Shown here piece by piece: positions 7,328-18,257 of a DNA stretch of 44,606 bases. Below the pieces are notes generated by a model. That model was given only the letters and a program-made list of their open reading frames with translations. It was not told the DNA's origin and ran no database searches. Each line of letters begins with the position of its first letter. Within the stretch, counting starts at the first letter, position 1. Source of the stretch: Betaproteobacteria bacterium (GTDB lineage: Bacteria; Pseudomonadota; Gammaproteobacteria; Burkholderiales; SG8-39); assembly GCA_016234705.1 (NCBI GenBank), contig JACRAS010000198.1, positions 1 to 44,606 of the forward strand. The letters are read 5' to 3'. Both the position numbers and the translations under genes were made by a program.

Positions 7328-8071
7328 TCAAGCGGCGGCCTGCCTGCGCTTCGCCGGATGCAGACCGCATTCCTTACTGCCCGGCTCCTCCCACCACCAG
7401 CGTCCTGCCCGGATATCCTCGCCCGCCGTCACCGCGCGGGTGCAGGGTTCGCAGCCGATGCTCGGAAAGCCGCGATCGTGGAGCGCGTTGTAGGGGACGC
7501 CGAAGAGATGGAGATAGGCCCAGACTTCCTGCACCTGCCAGTCGGCCAGAGGACTGAATTTTTCCAGACCGTTCGCCGCGTCGTGTTCCTGCAGCGGCAG
7601 GCTCGCGCGGGTGAGGGCTTGCGCGCGCCGCAGCCCCGTGATCCAGGCGCGCTTGCCGGCGAGGGCACGCCGCAGCGGCTCCACCTTGCGCACCTCGCAG
7701 CAGGCTTTGCGGCTTGCCACGCTGCTGAAGAATCCGTTGATCCCGTGCTCTGCGACCAGGCGCTCCAACGCGTCGCCGCTGGGATAGACCACCCGAATGC
7801 GCAGCGCGTAGTGATCCGTGATCTGCTGCAACAAGCGATAGGTTTCGGCACGCAGCCGTCCGGTATCAAGGGTGAAGACCTCGATCGCCGGCGCGTGCTT
7901 GGCGATGAGGTCGGTCAGGACCATGTCTTCCGCGCCGAGGCTGGAGGCAAGCGCCGCCGGCTGGAACCTGCGCGCAATGTCCGAGAGCAGTTCGACCGCG
8001 GCAGCGACCTTGCGCGCGAGCGCCGCCTGCAGTTGCGTGTCGTCGACGTCGAACGGAAGGTCGCGCTTCAT
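7328..8071 (-). CDS. cysH: Assimilatory APS reductase, [4Fe-4S] type (CysH)
   Basis: The 247-aa protein is a PAPS/APS reductase of the PP-loop family (SSLGAEDMVLTD, residues 43-54). The paired cysteines Cys124-Cys125 (RKACCEVRKVEPL) and Cys207/Cys210 (GCEPCTRAV) are the [4Fe-4S] ligands that mark APS-using enzymes. The catalytic Cys235 lies in KECGLH near the C-terminus. It reduces APS to sulfite with thioredoxin. This agrees with the lack of an APS kinase gene or domain here. The ATG overlaps the DUF934 gene by 4 nt. Confidence 0.95.
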   Translation of the reverse strand: MKRDLPFDVDDTQLQAALARKVAAAVELLSDIARRFQPAALASSLGAEDMVLTDLIAKHAPAIEVFTLDTGRLRAETYRLLQQITDHYALRIRVVYPSGDALERLVAEHGINGFFSSVASRKACCEVRKVEPLRRALAGKRAWITGLRRAQALTRASLPLQEHDAANGLEKFSPLADWQVQEVWAYLHLFGVPYNALHDRGFPSIGCEPCTRAVTAGEDIRAGRWWWEEPGSKECGLHPAKRRQAAA

Positions 8072-8613
8072 GCGGCGCGCCCGGTCTCGAAGCGACGGCC
8101 CTCGGAGGCCGCCAGGCGCAACGGCCGGCCGGCTGCCACCTGAGCGGCCGGGTCAAGAGCAAGCAGGCCGCCGAACGGCGCGTGCGCGGCCTGATCGGCG
8201 CGCAGGGTAAAGGCGTCGAACCCGCTGCGACGCAGAGAAACTAGCTGTTCGCTGGACACGTCGCCAAAGGCGCGCAACTCACCACGGTAGCCATGGCGCC
8301 GCCGCAGCAGCCGCGCCGTGAAGCAGCCGCGGCCATCGGTGGACTTGGGGAAGTGCACGGCGACCACGCTGAAGTCGTCGAGGTCGTCGGCGATGGCCCT
8401 GGGGCTCTCGCCGGCGTCCAGCCACACGCCTAGCGGCCAGCCGTGGGCATACTCCCGCTCCACCAGTTCGCGCCGGCGGGCCTGCCACACGCAAACCGGC
8501 ACCAGCAGCGGGCCGACCGGCAAGGTCACGGTTTCGGCCAATCCGTTCTCGGCCAGGGTCAGGAGTTTCCACGCGTCGGCGGCGACGCTCTCCTGTTTGA
8601 TCAAGCTAAGCAT
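8068..8613 (-). CDS. DUF934 protein of sulfur assimilation
   Basis: The 181-aa soluble protein belongs to DUF934, a family found beside sulfite reductase and cysH genes in beta- and gammaproteobacteria. Conserved pieces are PVCVWQARR, GVWLDAGESP and the C-terminal half LDDFSVVAVHFPKSTDGRG, LLRRRHGYRGELRAFGDV and LRRSGFDAFTLR. The fold is predicted as an oxidoreductase helper, and the biochemical role is unproven. I prefer ATG at 8613 over the in-frame ATG at 8631, because GGAAGGA lies nine bases upstream of it. It heads the operon directly after the 83-bp repeat. The usual neighbour cysI (sulfite reductase) is absent. Confidence 0.88.
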   Translation of the reverse strand: MLSLIKQESVAADAWKLLTLAENGLAETVTLPVGPLLVPVCVWQARRRELVEREYAHGWPLGVWLDAGESPRAIADDLDDFSVVAVHFPKSTDGRGCFTARLLRRRHGYRGELRAFGDVSSEQLVSLRRSGFDAFTLRADQAAHAPFGGLLALDPAAQVAAGRPLRLAASEGRRFETGRAA

Positions 8614-8640
8614 TTGCAATTTTCCTTCCATGCGTCCAGG

Positions 8641-8723
8641 CCGAACCTTAACCGGGCCGGCCGGGAAACAGAACGAACTTCGAATTGGTTTCTAATAACC
8701 GCCAGCGATTAGCGCGAATGCGC
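8641..8723. repeat. 83-bp direct repeat, copy A (upstream of the DUF934-cysHDN operon)
   Basis: It matches 12588-12670 at 75 of 83 positions with no gaps, and a 32-base core (8669-8700) is identical. It lies between the cysA stop (8737) and the DUF934 start, so on the minus strand it occupies the promoter position. Read on the minus strand, its first part encodes AFALIAGGY-stop, and differences from copy B there are all at third codon positions. The core contains the imperfect dyad AACGAA-CTTCGAA-TTGGTT, of the size bound by LysR-type regulators such as CysB. Confidence 0.85.
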
Positions 8724-8736
8724 ACGCTCAGCGGTA

Positions 8737-9797
<1,061 letters not shown>

Positions 9798-9801
<4 letters not shown>

Positions 9802-10697
9802 TCTTGCGGTCCTTCTGTGACAGGGTCGCTGGTTTCGTGGCGGGCGCGCCACTCGACGTAACTCTTGAGCGCAAGCGTGACCAGCGCCAGCAGGGCGAGT
9901 ACCGAAGCCACGGCGAACGCCGCGGCGAACTGGTACTCGTTGTAAAGAATCTCCACATGCAGCGGCATGGTGTTGGTCTGCCCGCGAATGTGGCCCGACA
10001 CCACCGACACGGCGCCGAATTCGCCCATGGCGCGGGCGTTGCACAGTATCACGCCGTAGAGCAGCCCCCACTTGATGTTCGGCAGGGTCACGCGCCGGAA
10101 GGTCTGCCAACCGGAGGCGCCGAGCACGATGGCCGCCTCCTCTTCCTCGCTTCCCTGCTCCTGCATCAATGGAATCAGCTCGCGCGCGACGAACGGAAAA
10201 GTCACGAACACCGTCGCCAGCGCGACGCCGGGCAGCGCGAAAATGATCTTAATGTCGTGGCTCTGCAGCCACGGTCCGATCCAGCCCTGGGCGCCGAAGA
10301 TCAGCACATAGATCAGCCCCGAGATCACCGGCGACACCGAGAACGGCAGATCGATCAGAGTCAGAAGCAGGCTCTTGCCGCGAAACTCGAAGCGTGCGAT
10401 GGCCCAGGCCGCTGCGATGCCGAAGACGAGGTTCGCCGGGACGGCAAGCGTCGCAACAAAAAAAGTGAGCTTGATCGAGGCGAGCGCGTCGGGCTCGGCG
10501 AGCGCGGCGATGTACGCGTCCAGGCCCTTGCGCAAGGCCTCATAGAATACGGCCGCCAGCGGCACGAAAAGGAACAGGGTCAGGAACGCGAGCGCGGTCC
10601 CGATCAGCGACCACTTTACGAGCGTGGATTCCCCGCTTGCGCGCCGGCGCACGGGAACGCGGTATCCCGCCATTGGCAATGCGAGCGTTGCGCTCAT
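9798..10697 (-). CDS. cysW: Sulfate ABC transporter permease CysW
   Basis: The 299-aa membrane protein has about six hydrophobic spans. The cytoplasmic EAA coupling loop reads [23 protein letters not shown], visible here as [13 protein letters not shown] followed by [10 protein letters not shown]. It forms the sulfate channel with CysT. I chose the ATG at 10697, one base after the cysT stop; an upstream in-frame start at 10754 would overlap cysT and lacks support. The C-terminal tail [14 protein letters not shown] is cytoplasmic and overlaps the cysA start. Confidence 0.95.
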
Positions 10698-10698
10698 G

Positions 10699-11541
10699 TC
10701 AGGAATCGTGGCCGCCGCGGCGCCGCGCCCACCACTGCAGCAGGTTAATCGCAAACAGCAGCAGGAAGGACGTGACCAGCATCACCAGCGCAATCGCGGT
10801 GGCGCCCGCGTAGTCGTATTGCTCCAGCTTGGTGATGATCAAGAGCGGCGCAATCTCCGACTTCATCGGCATGTTGCCGGCGATGAAAATCACCGAACCG
10901 TATTCGCCCACACCGCGTGCGAACGACAGCGCGAAGCCCGTGATCAGCGCCGGCAGGATCGCCGGCAGGATTACCCGAACGAAGGTTTGCCGGCGCGTCG
11001 CGCCGAGAACGGAGGCCGCCTCCTCGAGCTCCCGCTCCAGATCCGCCAGCACCGGCTGCACCGTGCGCACCACGAACGGAAGTCCGATGAAGGTCAGCGC
11101 CATCACCACCCCCAGGGGTGTGAATGCCACCTTGATTCCATTCGGTTCGAGGTACTGGCCGATCCAGCCCTTGGAGGAATACACGGCGGTGAGCGCGATT
11201 CCGGCCACCGCGGTCGGCAGCGCGAACGGCAAGTCCACCAGGGCATCGATCAGTTTCTTGCCGGCGAAACGATAGCGCACCAGCACCCAGGCGACGATCA
11301 GCCCGAAAAAGGCGTTGATCAGCGCCGCGATGAACGCCGCACCGAAGCTCAGCTCGAAGGAAGCGAGCACGCGCGGCGCCGTCACCGTGCTCCAGAACGC
11401 CTCCCAACTCATGCTCGCGGTCCTGATGAACGCCGCCGACAGCGGAATCAGGACGATGAGCGAGAGATATAGCACCGTAAAGCCGAGCGCCAGGCCGAAG
11501 CCCGGCAAAACGCTATGGCGGGTGCGCAGTGCGAAACTCAT
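10699..11541 (-). CDS. cysT: Sulfate ABC transporter permease CysT (CysU)
   Basis: The 280-aa integral membrane protein has about six transmembrane segments. Conserved pieces include [18 protein letters not shown] and the EAA loop [19 protein letters not shown]. It pairs with CysW. ATG at 11541 overlaps the sbp stop by 4 nt, and the gene ends one base before cysW. Length fits the family. Confidence 0.96.
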   Translation of the reverse strand: MSFALRTRHSVLPGFGLALGFTVLYLSLIVLIPLSAAFIRTASMSWEAFWSTVTAPRVLASFELSFGAAFIAALINAFFGLIVAWVLVRYRFAGKKLIDALVDLPFALPTAVAGIALTAVYSSKGWIGQYLEPNGIKVAFTPLGVVMALTFIGLPFVVRTVQPVLADLERELEEAASVLGATRRQTFVRVILPAILPALITGFALSFARGVGEYGSVIFIAGNMPMKSEIAPLLIITKLEQYDYAGATAIALVMLVTSFLLLFAINLLQWWARRRGGHDS

Positions 11542-12542
11542 TTCTTCGCCTGGTAGATCTGGTCGAACAGGCCGCCGTCGTCGAAGTGAAGTTTCTGCGC
11601 CTTCTGCCAGCCGCCGAAAACCTCATCGATGGTAAACAGATTGACTTTGGGGAACGTCTTGGCGTACTTAGCCGCGGCCTTGGCATCGCGCGGCCGGTAG
11701 TAATTTCTGCCGGCGATGTCCTGTCCTTCATCGCTGTAGAGGTATTGCAGATAGGCCTCGGCCAGCTTGCGCGTGCCGCGCTTGTCCACCACCTTGTCCA
11801 CCACCGTCACCGGCGGCTCTGCAAGGATGCTGATGGAGGGCACGATGATCTCGAATTTCTCCGGGCCGAGTTCCTTCAGCGCGAGAAAAGCTTCGTTCTC
11901 CCAGGAAATGAAGACGTCGCCGATGCCGCGCTCGGTGAAGGTGATGGTCGAAGCACGGGCGCCGGAATCGAGCACCGGCACATTCGCATAGAGCTTGCCG
12001 ACAAAATCCCTGGCCCTGGCTTCGTCGTTGCCGAATTTCTTCAGGGTGTAACCCCAGGCGGCAAGATAGTTCCAGCGCGCGCCGCCCGAAGTCTTCGGAT
12101 TGGGCGTGACTACCGATGTGCCGGACTTCACCAGATCGTCCCAGTCTCGGATCGCCTTGGGATTGCCCTTGCGCACCAGGAACACGATGGTGGACGTGTA
12201 GGGCGAGCTGTTGTAGCCCAGGCGCTTTTGCCAATCCTTGGGGATCAGATTGCCATGTTCCGTCAGGGCGTTCACGTCGTAGGCCAGCGCGAGGGTTACC
12301 ACGTCGGCCTCCAGCCCGTCGATGACGGTGCGCCCTTGCTTGCCCGATCCGCCATGCGATTGCTTCACCGCAACTGTCTCGCCGGTCTTCGTTTTCCAGT
12401 GCTTCGCAAACGCGCTGTTGAAAATCCGGTACAGCTCGCGCGTGGGGTCGTAGGACACGTTCAGCAGCGTGCTGTCGGCCTGCGCCGCGGTCGCCGCCAC
12501 CAGCGCCAGCGCGCCGATCCATGAATAGTATCTGCTAGACAT
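11538..12542 (-). CDS. sbp: Periplasmic sulfate-binding protein Sbp
   Basis: The 334-aa protein begins with a signal peptide (hydrophobic residues 8-20, cleavage after AAQA near 23). The mature N-terminus [13 protein letters not shown] is the family signature. Sulfate-contacting segments are [16 protein letters not shown]-like [36 protein letters not shown] and [10 protein letters not shown]. It closely resembles E. coli Sbp through to the C-terminal [15 protein letters not shown]. It delivers sulfate to CysTWA. ATG at 12542 is preferred; TTG at 12548 is an alternative two codons earlier. First gene of its operon, 45 bp after repeat copy B. Confidence 0.96.
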   Translation of the reverse strand: MSSRYYSWIGALALVAATAAQADSTLLNVSYDPTRELYRIFNSAFAKHWKTKTGETVAVKQSHGGSGKQGRTVIDGLEADVVTLALAYDVNALTEHGNLIPKDWQKRLGYNSSPYTSTIVFLVRKGNPKAIRDWDDLVKSGTSVVTPNPKTSGGARWNYLAAWGYTLKKFGNDEARARDFVGKLYANVPVLDSGARASTITFTERGIGDVFISWENEAFLALKELGPEKFEIIVPSISILAEPPVTVVDKVVDKRGTRKLAEAYLQYLYSDEGQDIAGRNYYRPRDAKAAAKYAKTFPKVNLFTIDEVFGGWQKAQKLHFDDGGLFDQIYQAKK

Positions 12543-12587
12543 CGTCAATCTGCCGGGATTCGCTTGGGCTGAAATTAGCTGTGTGAC

Positions 12588-12670
12588 CCGAACCTTAACC
12601 GGACCGGCTAGGAAGCAGAACGAACTTCGAATTGGTTTCTAATAACCTCCCGCGATTAGCGCGAACGCGG
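12588..12670. repeat. 83-bp direct repeat, copy B (upstream of the sbp-cysTWA operon)
   Basis: This is the partner of the copy at 8641-8723 (75 of 83 identical, same orientation). It also lies just upstream of a sulfur operon on the minus strand. Here it begins within the last codons of an open frame ending NAYAAFALIAGGY-stop, then runs through the 32-base identical core. The shared position before two sulfate operons argues for a common promoter/operator region, possibly for a CysB-type regulator. Confidence 0.85.
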
Positions 12671-12980
12671 CGTAAGCGTTCTGCGCGATCACGGTTGCGG
12701 AGTGCACGCCGAATGAGTCGGGAGCGATGCCAGGCACGGCGTCCTTGCCAGTCATGGCCGGCAGGTTTTCCAAGGCTATCTGTACGACCGGCCGGCACCC
12801 GTCTGGCAGCTCGAGGAACCGCTGAAACCACGAACCGGGTATCGCCGCCGACTTTGCGCCGGATGACCATCGCCGCAAACGATTTGCCGCAAATGTCTTA
12901 TTGGGCAGTCGTATGACACGTTGATTCTTACGCGCGAAATGTTGAACAAAACCACTACAACAAATTCTTTTTGAACGCAA
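12639..12980 (-). pseudogene. Unidentified open frame, probably a gene 3' remnant
   Basis: I do not recognise this protein. The last ~60 codons look protein-like (PGSWFQRFLELPDGCRPV, then VPGIAPDSFGVHSATVIAQ and NAYAAFALIAGGY), while the first ~45 codons are AT-rich, basic and unlike coding sequence. There is no good start codon (TTG at best) and no ribosome site. The final codons are repeated after cysA within the 83-bp repeat, with only third-position differences, so this tail was probably once translated. The rest of the gap, from 12981 to the tRNA at 13186, holds no recognisable gene. Confidence 0.4.
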
Positions 12981-13183
12981 ATTTCAAATATTTTTGGCTA
13001 ATAAGGCGGTTACTCAGAAATCGGTAAGGCCCTTCTTCAGACAACGACTATCTACCCCAAAATCGTGTCCAAGAAAACCGGGGGGCGCATGAGGGAGAAC
13101 TGCTTGGCTTTTAGCGAAAACTCCCGCAAAAGTCCCGCAATCGATTTGAGCACCAAGCGAGAAAATCGGCTAAGTGTGAAGAA

Positions 13184-13262
<79 letters not shown>

Positions 13263-13323
13263 ATGCTGCTGATCTTATCACGCCGGCCCGAATGCAGACC
13301 AGCACTGGATGTATCGGCGCCGC

Positions 13324-13704
13324 TCAGGCGCCGCTGCCGAGAACCTCGATGATGCTCTTGAGCTCGCTCTTGACCGCGGCCAGATCGACCTTGCCCGGCT
13401 CGGCGCGCGCAGGCAGCGCGCGGCCGCTGCTGGAGACGCCTTCGTCCAGGCGGTTGCGCGCGCCGCTGATGGTGAAGCCCTGCTCGTACAACAGCTCGCG
13501 GATGCGGCGGATGAGCAGCACTTCATGATGCTGGTAGTAGCGCCGGTTGCCGCGCCGCTTGACCGGCTTCAACTGGGTGAACTCCTGCTCCCAGTAGCGC
13601 AGCACGTGCGGCTTGACGCCGCACAGTTCGCTTACCTCGCCGATGGTGAAGTAGCGCTTCGCCGGAATCGGCGGCAAGCTACTGCTGCTGCTGTGGCTTT
13701 CCAC
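13324..13704 (-). CDS. MerR-family transcriptional regulator downstream of ihfA
   Basis: The 126-aa protein has an N-terminal MerR helix-turn-helix: [20 protein letters not shown] (residues 19-38), [19 protein letters not shown] and [21 protein letters not shown] short Ala/Ser-rich linker and a C-terminal coiled-coil helix ([17 protein letters not shown]) follow, without the metal-binding cysteines of MerR itself. This copy is conserved between ihfA and tRNA-Pro in betaproteobacteria, and its target is unknown. Its start lies 26 bases inside the end of ihfA, a long overlap, so translation is probably coupled. The N-terminal SSSSS run arises from the same repeat that encodes QQQQ in IhfA. Confidence 0.9.
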   Translation of the reverse strand: MESHSSSSSLPPIPAKRYFTIGEVSELCGVKPHVLRYWEQEFTQLKPVKRRGNRRYYQHHEVLLIRRIRELLYEQGFTISGARNRLDEGVSSSGRALPARAEPGKVDLAAVKSELKSIIEVLGSGA

Positions 13705-13990
13705 TATTGGCCTTTTCCACCAGCGCCTTCAACTTCTGGCTGGCGTGGAAGGTGACGACGCGCCGAGCGGTGATCGGTATTTCTTCTCCGGTCTTGGGGT
13801 TGCGGCCGGGACGCTGCGGCTTGTTGCGCAGTTGAAAGTTGCCGAATCCGGAAAGCTTTACGCTGTCGCCGTTTTCCAGCGCAGCGCGGATTTCTTCGAA
13901 GAATGTTTCGACCATATCCTTGGCTTCGCGCTTGTTAAGCCCGACTTTCTCGAACAAAAAGTCAGCCAGCTCGGCTTTGGTTAACGTCAT
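13679..13990 (-). CDS. ihfA: Integration host factor subunit alpha
   Basis: The 103-aa HU/IHF-family protein starts [20 protein letters not shown]. It has the DNA-contacting [21 protein letters not shown] arm (about residues 48-68, including the Pro that kinks DNA) and the C-terminal [16 protein letters not shown]. With IhfB it bends DNA by about 160 degrees at specific sites. It follows pheT by 9 nt, as in E. coli. The C-terminus ends in a short glutamine run (KPQQQQ) that overlaps the merR start. Confidence 0.97.
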   Translation of the reverse strand: MTLTKAELADFLFEKVGLNKREAKDMVETFFEEIRAALENGDSVKLSGFGNFQLRNKPQRPGRNPKTGEEIPITARRVVTFHASQKLKALVEKANSGKPQQQQ

Positions 13991-13999
13991 TTTTTCTCC

Positions 14000-16399
14000 C
14001 TAGGTGCGCAATTTGGCGCCGACGCGTTGCGCGAGAATCTGCAGCAGTTGCGCCATCGCCGCCTCCGCTTCCGCGTCGGTCAGCGTTTTCGAAGTATCTT
14101 GCATAACTACCCGAAATGCAAGGCTTTTTTTGCCTGAGTCCACCCCTTTTCCGCGGTACAAGTCAAACAGCCACAGATCCTGCACGAGCGCCGGGCGGGA
14201 GCCCAGCATCGCCTCCAGCAGCGCCTGCGCCGGCACGGCTTCATCCACCACCACGGCCAGGTCGCGGATCACGGGCGGGAACTTCGATAGCTCGCGGTAG
14301 GCAGGCATGGGCACGGCCAACAACGCATCCAGGTCGAGCTCGAACACAAGCGGAGCCTGCGGCAGTTCGTATTTTTGCTGCCAGCGCGGATGCAGTTCAC
14401 CCAGCCAGCCGATAGTCTTTCCGTCGACCAGCACATTGGCTGCCCGGCTTGGATGCAGGGCGGGATGAGTGGTGCGCTCGAAACGCAGTGCTGCGGAGGC
14501 AAACAGGCTTTCGATGTCGCCCTTGACGTCGTGGAAATCCACTTTGCGCTCGGCTAGCCCCCATTGCTCCGAATAGGCCGGACCGTAGGCGATGGCGGCG
14601 AGTTTGAGCGGCTGGGCGACGCCCGCCACCGTCAGCGGCCCGTCCGCCACCTTGTTGTCGGCGCGGAACACCCGCCCGAGCTCGAATACACGCACCCTCG
14701 CCTGCTTGCGGTCGAGGTTGTAGCGCACGTTGGCGACGAGGCTGCCGGCGAGGCCGGAGCGCATCACCGAGAGCTGGCTCGAAATCGGATTCAGCAGCTT
14801 CACCGGCGCGTCGTTGCCGCAGAAATCGCGCTCCCAGTCGGCCTCGACGAAGCTGAAGTTGACGACTTCCTGGTAGTCGCGCGCGGCGATGGCTTCCTTC
14901 ACCCGTATCTGCGGGCGCGCGGCCTCGCGCTGCGGCGACATGGCGGCGCGCGCGCGCGGCTGGTTCGCCGGGATGCGTTCGTAGCCGTAAATGCGCGCGA
15001 TCTCTTCGATCAGGTCTTCCTCGATGGCGATGTCGAAGCGATACGAGGGCGGCGTCACCTCGAAACCCTCCGGGGTGTTCGCGCTGGCAAGGCCGAGGCG
15101 CGAGAAAATCGCCGCGATCTCCGCGTCGCTCACGCTGATGCCGAGCACCTTGGCCGCGCGCGCGCTGCGCACGCGCACCGGCTTTCGCTCGGGCAGGCGC
15201 GCCACGTCGTCGACCGTCGGTCCCGGCTCGCCGCCGCAGATCGCGAGTATCAGTTCGGTCGCGCGCTCTATCCCGGCGACATTGTTGTCGAAGTCGACGC
15301 CGCGCTCGAAGCGGTGCGCGGCGTCGCTGGCGAAATTGTAACGGCGCGTGCGGCCCGCGATGGCGTCGGGGAAGAAAAATGCGGACTCGAGGAAAATGTT
15401 CCTGCTGTCCGTCTCGGCCTTGGTCGAATCGCCGCCCATGATGCCGGCAAGCCCGATCGGGCCCGAGGCATCGGTGATGCACAGCACGGTCTCGTCCACG
15501 TCGACGCTCTGCTCGTTCAGGAGCTTCAACCGCTCCCCCTTCCTGCCTAAGCGCACGTCGATGCCGCCTCGCAGCTTGTCCAGGTCGTAGACGTGGAGCG
15601 GGCGCCCGAGCTCGATCATCACGTAATTGGTCACGTCCACCAGCGCCGAGATCGAGCGCTGGCCGGAGCGTGCCAGGCGCTGCTTCAGCCATTCGGGCAC
15701 GGGCGCGGCAGCGTTGACGTTGCGAATCACGCGGCCGGTGAACCGCCCGCATCCGCTCGCAGCGGAAATCTTCACCGGGAAACGCGCATTGCTTTTCGCC
15801 GCGACCGGCGCGATCGCGGATGCTTTGAATGCGGCGCCGGTGATTGCCGCCACTTCACGCGCGACTCCAACGAGGCTCAGGCAGTCGGCCCGATTCGGGG
15901 TGAGCTTGAGCGTGAATAGGGTGTCATCGAGTCCGAGCAGGTCGCGCACGTCGCTGCCGATCGGCGCATCCGCCGCGAGCGGCAAGAGACCGGTATGATC
16001 ATCCTCAATCCCCAGTTCCTTGGCCGAGCACAACATACCCTGGCTGTCTACGCCGCGCAGGCTCGAACGCTTGATTTCGAACACCTCACCGTCGGCGCCC
16101 GTCAGGCGCGCGCCGACCAGGGCGCAGGGCACGCGCATTCCGGCCGCCACGTTGGGCGCGCCGCACACGATGGAGAGCGGGCGAGGCGCGCCCACATTGA
16201 CCTGGCACAGCGACAGGCGATCGGCGTTGGGGTGGCGCGCCACTTCCAGGACCTCGGCCACCACCACCCTGGAGAAAGGCGGCGCGGCCGGCTCGATAGC
16301 CTCCACTTCCAGACCGGCCATGGTGAGGGCATGCGCCAGCTCCGCCGTCGACAGGGGGGGATCGACGAAACTGCGCAGCCAGAGTTCAGAGAGTTTCAT
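14000..16399 (-). CDS. pheT: Phenylalanyl-tRNA synthetase beta subunit
   Basis: The 799-aa subunit has the expected order of domains: an N-terminal tRNA-binding OB domain (about 40-150, with [20 protein letters not shown]), B3/4 editing domain, B5 domain, a catalytic-like core and a C-terminal FDX-ACB anticodon-binding domain (from [18 protein letters not shown] to the end). It forms the heterotetramer that charges tRNA-Phe and edits Tyr-tRNA-Phe. ATG at 16399 overlaps the pheS stop by 4 nt. The longer frame to 16585 is pheS shadow. Confidence 0.97.
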   Translation of the reverse strand: MKLSELWLRSFVDPPLSTAELAHALTMAGLEVEAIEPAAPPFSRVVVAEVLEVARHPNADRLSLCQVNVGAPRPLSIVCGAPNVAAGMRVPCALVGARLTGADGEVFEIKRSSLRGVDSQGMLCSAKELGIEDDHTGLLPLAADAPIGSDVRDLLGLDDTLFTLKLTPNRADCLSLVGVAREVAAITGAAFKASAIAPVAAKSNARFPVKISAASGCGRFTGRVIRNVNAAAPVPEWLKQRLARSGQRSISALVDVTNYVMIELGRPLHVYDLDKLRGGIDVRLGRKGERLKLLNEQSVDVDETVLCITDASGPIGLAGIMGGDSTKAETDSRNIFLESAFFFPDAIAGRTRRYNFASDAAHRFERGVDFDNNVAGIERATELILAICGGEPGPTVDDVARLPERKPVRVRSARAAKVLGISVSDAEIAAIFSRLGLASANTPEGFEVTPPSYRFDIAIEEDLIEEIARIYGYERIPANQPRARAAMSPQREAARPQIRVKEAIAARDYQEVVNFSFVEADWERDFCGNDAPVKLLNPISSQLSVMRSGLAGSLVANVRYNLDRKQARVRVFELGRVFRADNKVADGPLTVAGVAQPLKLAAIAYGPAYSEQWGLAERKVDFHDVKGDIESLFASAALRFERTTHPALHPSRAANVLVDGKTIGWLGELHPRWQQKYELPQAPLVFELDLDALLAVPMPAYRELSKFPPVIRDLAVVVDEAVPAQALLEAMLGSRPALVQDLWLFDLYRGKGVDSGKKSLAFRVVMQDTSKTLTDAEAEAAMAQLLQILAQRVGAKLRT

Positions 16400-17412
16400 G
16401 TAAATTGTTGCAGGAAACGCAAGTCGCCGTCGTAGAACAGGCGCAGGTCGTGGATGCCGTAGCGCAGCATCGCCAGGCGTTCGATCCCCGAACCGAAAGC
16501 GAAGCCGATGTATTTTTCCGGGTCGAGCCCGAAATTGCGGATGACCGCCGGATGCACCTGGCCGGCGCCGGAAATCTCCAGCCACTGGCTCTGGTTCGGC
16601 CCGGCGCCGAAGGCCATGTCAATTTCGACCGAAGGCTCGGTAAAGGGAAAGAACGACGGCCGGAAGCGCACCTCCAGCTCTTCGGTTTCGAAGAAACGGC
16701 GCAGGAAATCGGTATACACGCCCTTCAGGTCGGCGAAACTGATGTCCTCGTCGACCCACAGACCTTCGACTTGGTGGAACATGGGCGAATGGGTGGCGTC
16801 GCTGTCGACGCGATAGGTGCGGCCGGGCGCGATGACCTTGAGCGGCGGCGCGTGCATGCGCGCATAGCGCACCTGCATCGGGCTGGTGTGCGTGCGCAAG
16901 AGCAGCGGCCTGCCGCTCGCGTCCTTATTCTCGACATAGAAGGTGTCCTGCATCGAGCGCGCCGGGTGGTTCTCCGGATTATTGAGCGCGGTGAAGTTGT
17001 TCCAGTCGGTCTCGATTTCGGGGCCGTCGGCGACATCGAAGCCGATCGAGCGGAATATGGCCTCGATGCGCTCCTGGGTACGGGTAAGCGGATGCAGGCG
17101 CCCACGGCCGGCGCCGCGGCCGGGGAGCGTGACGTCTACAGCCTCCTGCGCCAGCCGCGCATCCAGCCGCACCTGCGCCAAGGCGTCGCGCCGCTCGGCC
17201 AGCGCGGCCTCGAGCCGCTCTTTGGCCGCGTTGATGCGGCTGCCGGCCTCGCGCCGCTCTTCAGCGGGGAGCTTGCCCAGGCCTTTGAGCAGATCGGAGA
17301 GCGCGCCTCCCTTGCCCAAAAAGCGCGCCTTGGCCTGCTCCAGTTCAGCCGCATCATGTATGCGGCTGAACTGCTCCAGCGCGGCGCTGACTATTTTTTC
17401 CAAATTATCCAT
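16396..17412 (-). CDS. pheS: Phenylalanyl-tRNA synthetase alpha subunit
   Basis: The 338-aa subunit has an N-terminal coiled-coil arm (about 1-85) and a class II catalytic domain: motif 1 near [14 protein letters not shown], motif 2 [20 protein letters not shown], motif 3 near the C-terminus ([16 protein letters not shown]). It binds Phe and ATP and aminoacylates tRNA-Phe. ATG at 17412 fits the family N-terminus (MDNLEKIV). GTG at 17424, four codons earlier, is an alternative. A terminator-like hairpin lies 19 nt upstream, suggesting attenuation or partial read-through from rplT. Confidence 0.97.
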   Translation of the reverse strand: MDNLEKIVSAALEQFSRIHDAAELEQAKARFLGKGGALSDLLKGLGKLPAEERREAGSRINAAKERLEAALAERRDALAQVRLDARLAQEAVDVTLPGRGAGRGRLHPLTRTQERIEAIFRSIGFDVADGPEIETDWNNFTALNNPENHPARSMQDTFYVENKDASGRPLLLRTHTSPMQVRYARMHAPPLKVIAPGRTYRVDSDATHSPMFHQVEGLWVDEDISFADLKGVYTDFLRRFFETEELEVRFRPSFFPFTEPSVEIDMAFGAGPNQSQWLEISGAGQVHPAVIRNFGLDPEKYIGFAFGSGIERLAMLRYGIHDLRLFYDGDLRFLQQFT

Positions 17413-17431
17413 GGTGACGATCACGGAAACG

Positions 17432-17459
17432 AAAAGAGGCTAATCATTTAGCCCCCTTT
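17432..17459 (-). terminator. Terminator-like hairpin between rplT and pheS (possible attenuator)
   Basis: On the minus strand AAAGGGGGCTAA (17459-17448) pairs with TTAGCCTCTTTT (17443-17432), 12 pairs including two G-T, across the loop ATGA, followed by CGTTTCC. The closing U-run lies partly in the stem, so termination may be incomplete. pheS begins 19 nt downstream. No phenylalanine-rich leader peptide like that of E. coli pheST is visible. Confidence 0.5.
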
Positions 17460-17494
17460 CGCATTGATGCGCGTGAACTCTGCCGCGGCCCGAC

Positions 17495-17899
17495 TTACTT
17501 GGACGCCGCGCCTGCCTGGTTGGCTGGCAAGCTTGCCTTAGCGGAAGGCATGCTTGCCTTGGCCTGCTCGGCGAACTTGGCGAAGGCGGCCATGTCGGTC
17601 ACGGCCAGGTCGGCCAGCACCTTGCGGTCCACCTCGATCGCGGCCTTCTTCAGGCCCTTCATGAATACGCTGTAGGAGAGGCCGCACTCGCGCGCCGCCG
17701 CGTTGATACGCGCGATCCACAGCGCGCGGAACACGCGCTTCTTCGTTCTGCGGTCGCGGTAGGCGTACTGGCCCGCCTTCATCACCGCTTCCTTGGCGAT
17801 GCGGAAGACGCTGCCGCGGCGGCCGCGGTAACCCTTTGCCAGATCCATTACTTTCTTGTGACGGGCGCGCGCTTCTACCCCACGTTTGACTCTTGGCAT
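17495..17899 (-). CDS. rplT: 50S ribosomal protein L20
   Basis: The 134-aa product has the basic N-terminal extension [20 protein letters not shown] and the conserved core [21 protein letters not shown]20 binds 23S rRNA early in assembly and, in E. coli, represses its own operon. Usual length is 117-119 aa; the extra C-terminal tail ([20 protein letters not shown]) is Ala/Ser-rich and encoded by a partly repeated CTTGCCTT segment, so it probably arose by slippage. ATG at 17899 matches the invariant MPRVKRG start; the longer frame is not real. Confidence 0.97.
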   Translation of the reverse strand: MPRVKRGVEARARHKKVMDLAKGYRGRRGSVFRIAKEAVMKAGQYAYRDRRTKKRVFRALWIARINAAARECGLSYSVFMKGLKKAAIEVDRKVLADLAVTDMAAFAKFAEQAKASMPSAKASLPANQAGAASK

Positions 17900-17910
17900 G
17901 GCTCGTCTCC

Positions 17911-18108
17911 TTAACCGTTGGGAAGCATTGCGCGCACGGAACGCACATTGCTCGCGTGGACCTGGGAAGTGCCGCGCATGTTGCGCTTGCGCTTGGTGGT
18001 CTTCTTGGTCAGGATGTGACGCAGAAACGCTTTGGTGCGTTTTATTCCGCCGCCGGCTTGGATGCGGAAACGCTTGGCCGCGCTCCGCTTGGACTTCATC
18101 TTGGGCAT
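17911..18108 (-). CDS. rpmI: 50S ribosomal protein L35
   Basis: The 65-aa basic protein starts [20 protein letters not shown] and continues with the L35 signature ([20 protein letters not shown]). The start is fixed by AGGAG five bases upstream. It lies 11 nt before rplT. The 149-nt leader between infC and rpmI can form several hairpins (for example TCTCCTTGGGAGA near 18161-18173 and GTTCC/GGGAAC near 18186-18206), which is where L20-type autoregulation acts in E. coli. Whether it does here is not shown. Confidence 0.96.
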   Translation of the reverse strand: MPKMKSKRSAAKRFRIQAGGGIKRTKAFLRHILTKKTTKRKRNMRGTSQVHASNVRSVRAMLPNG

Positions 18109-18257
18109 GACTACTCCTAGTTTTGACATGGCGGCAGGTGTCTCCCAAGGAGAGAACTTGTTGACCTTGACACCACTTGTGTTACGTTCCCGGCGAACCA
18201 GGAACGGTGCCGCAAAGAAAGATCGATTTCGGATCTTCCCACAAACCTGCTGCAAAT

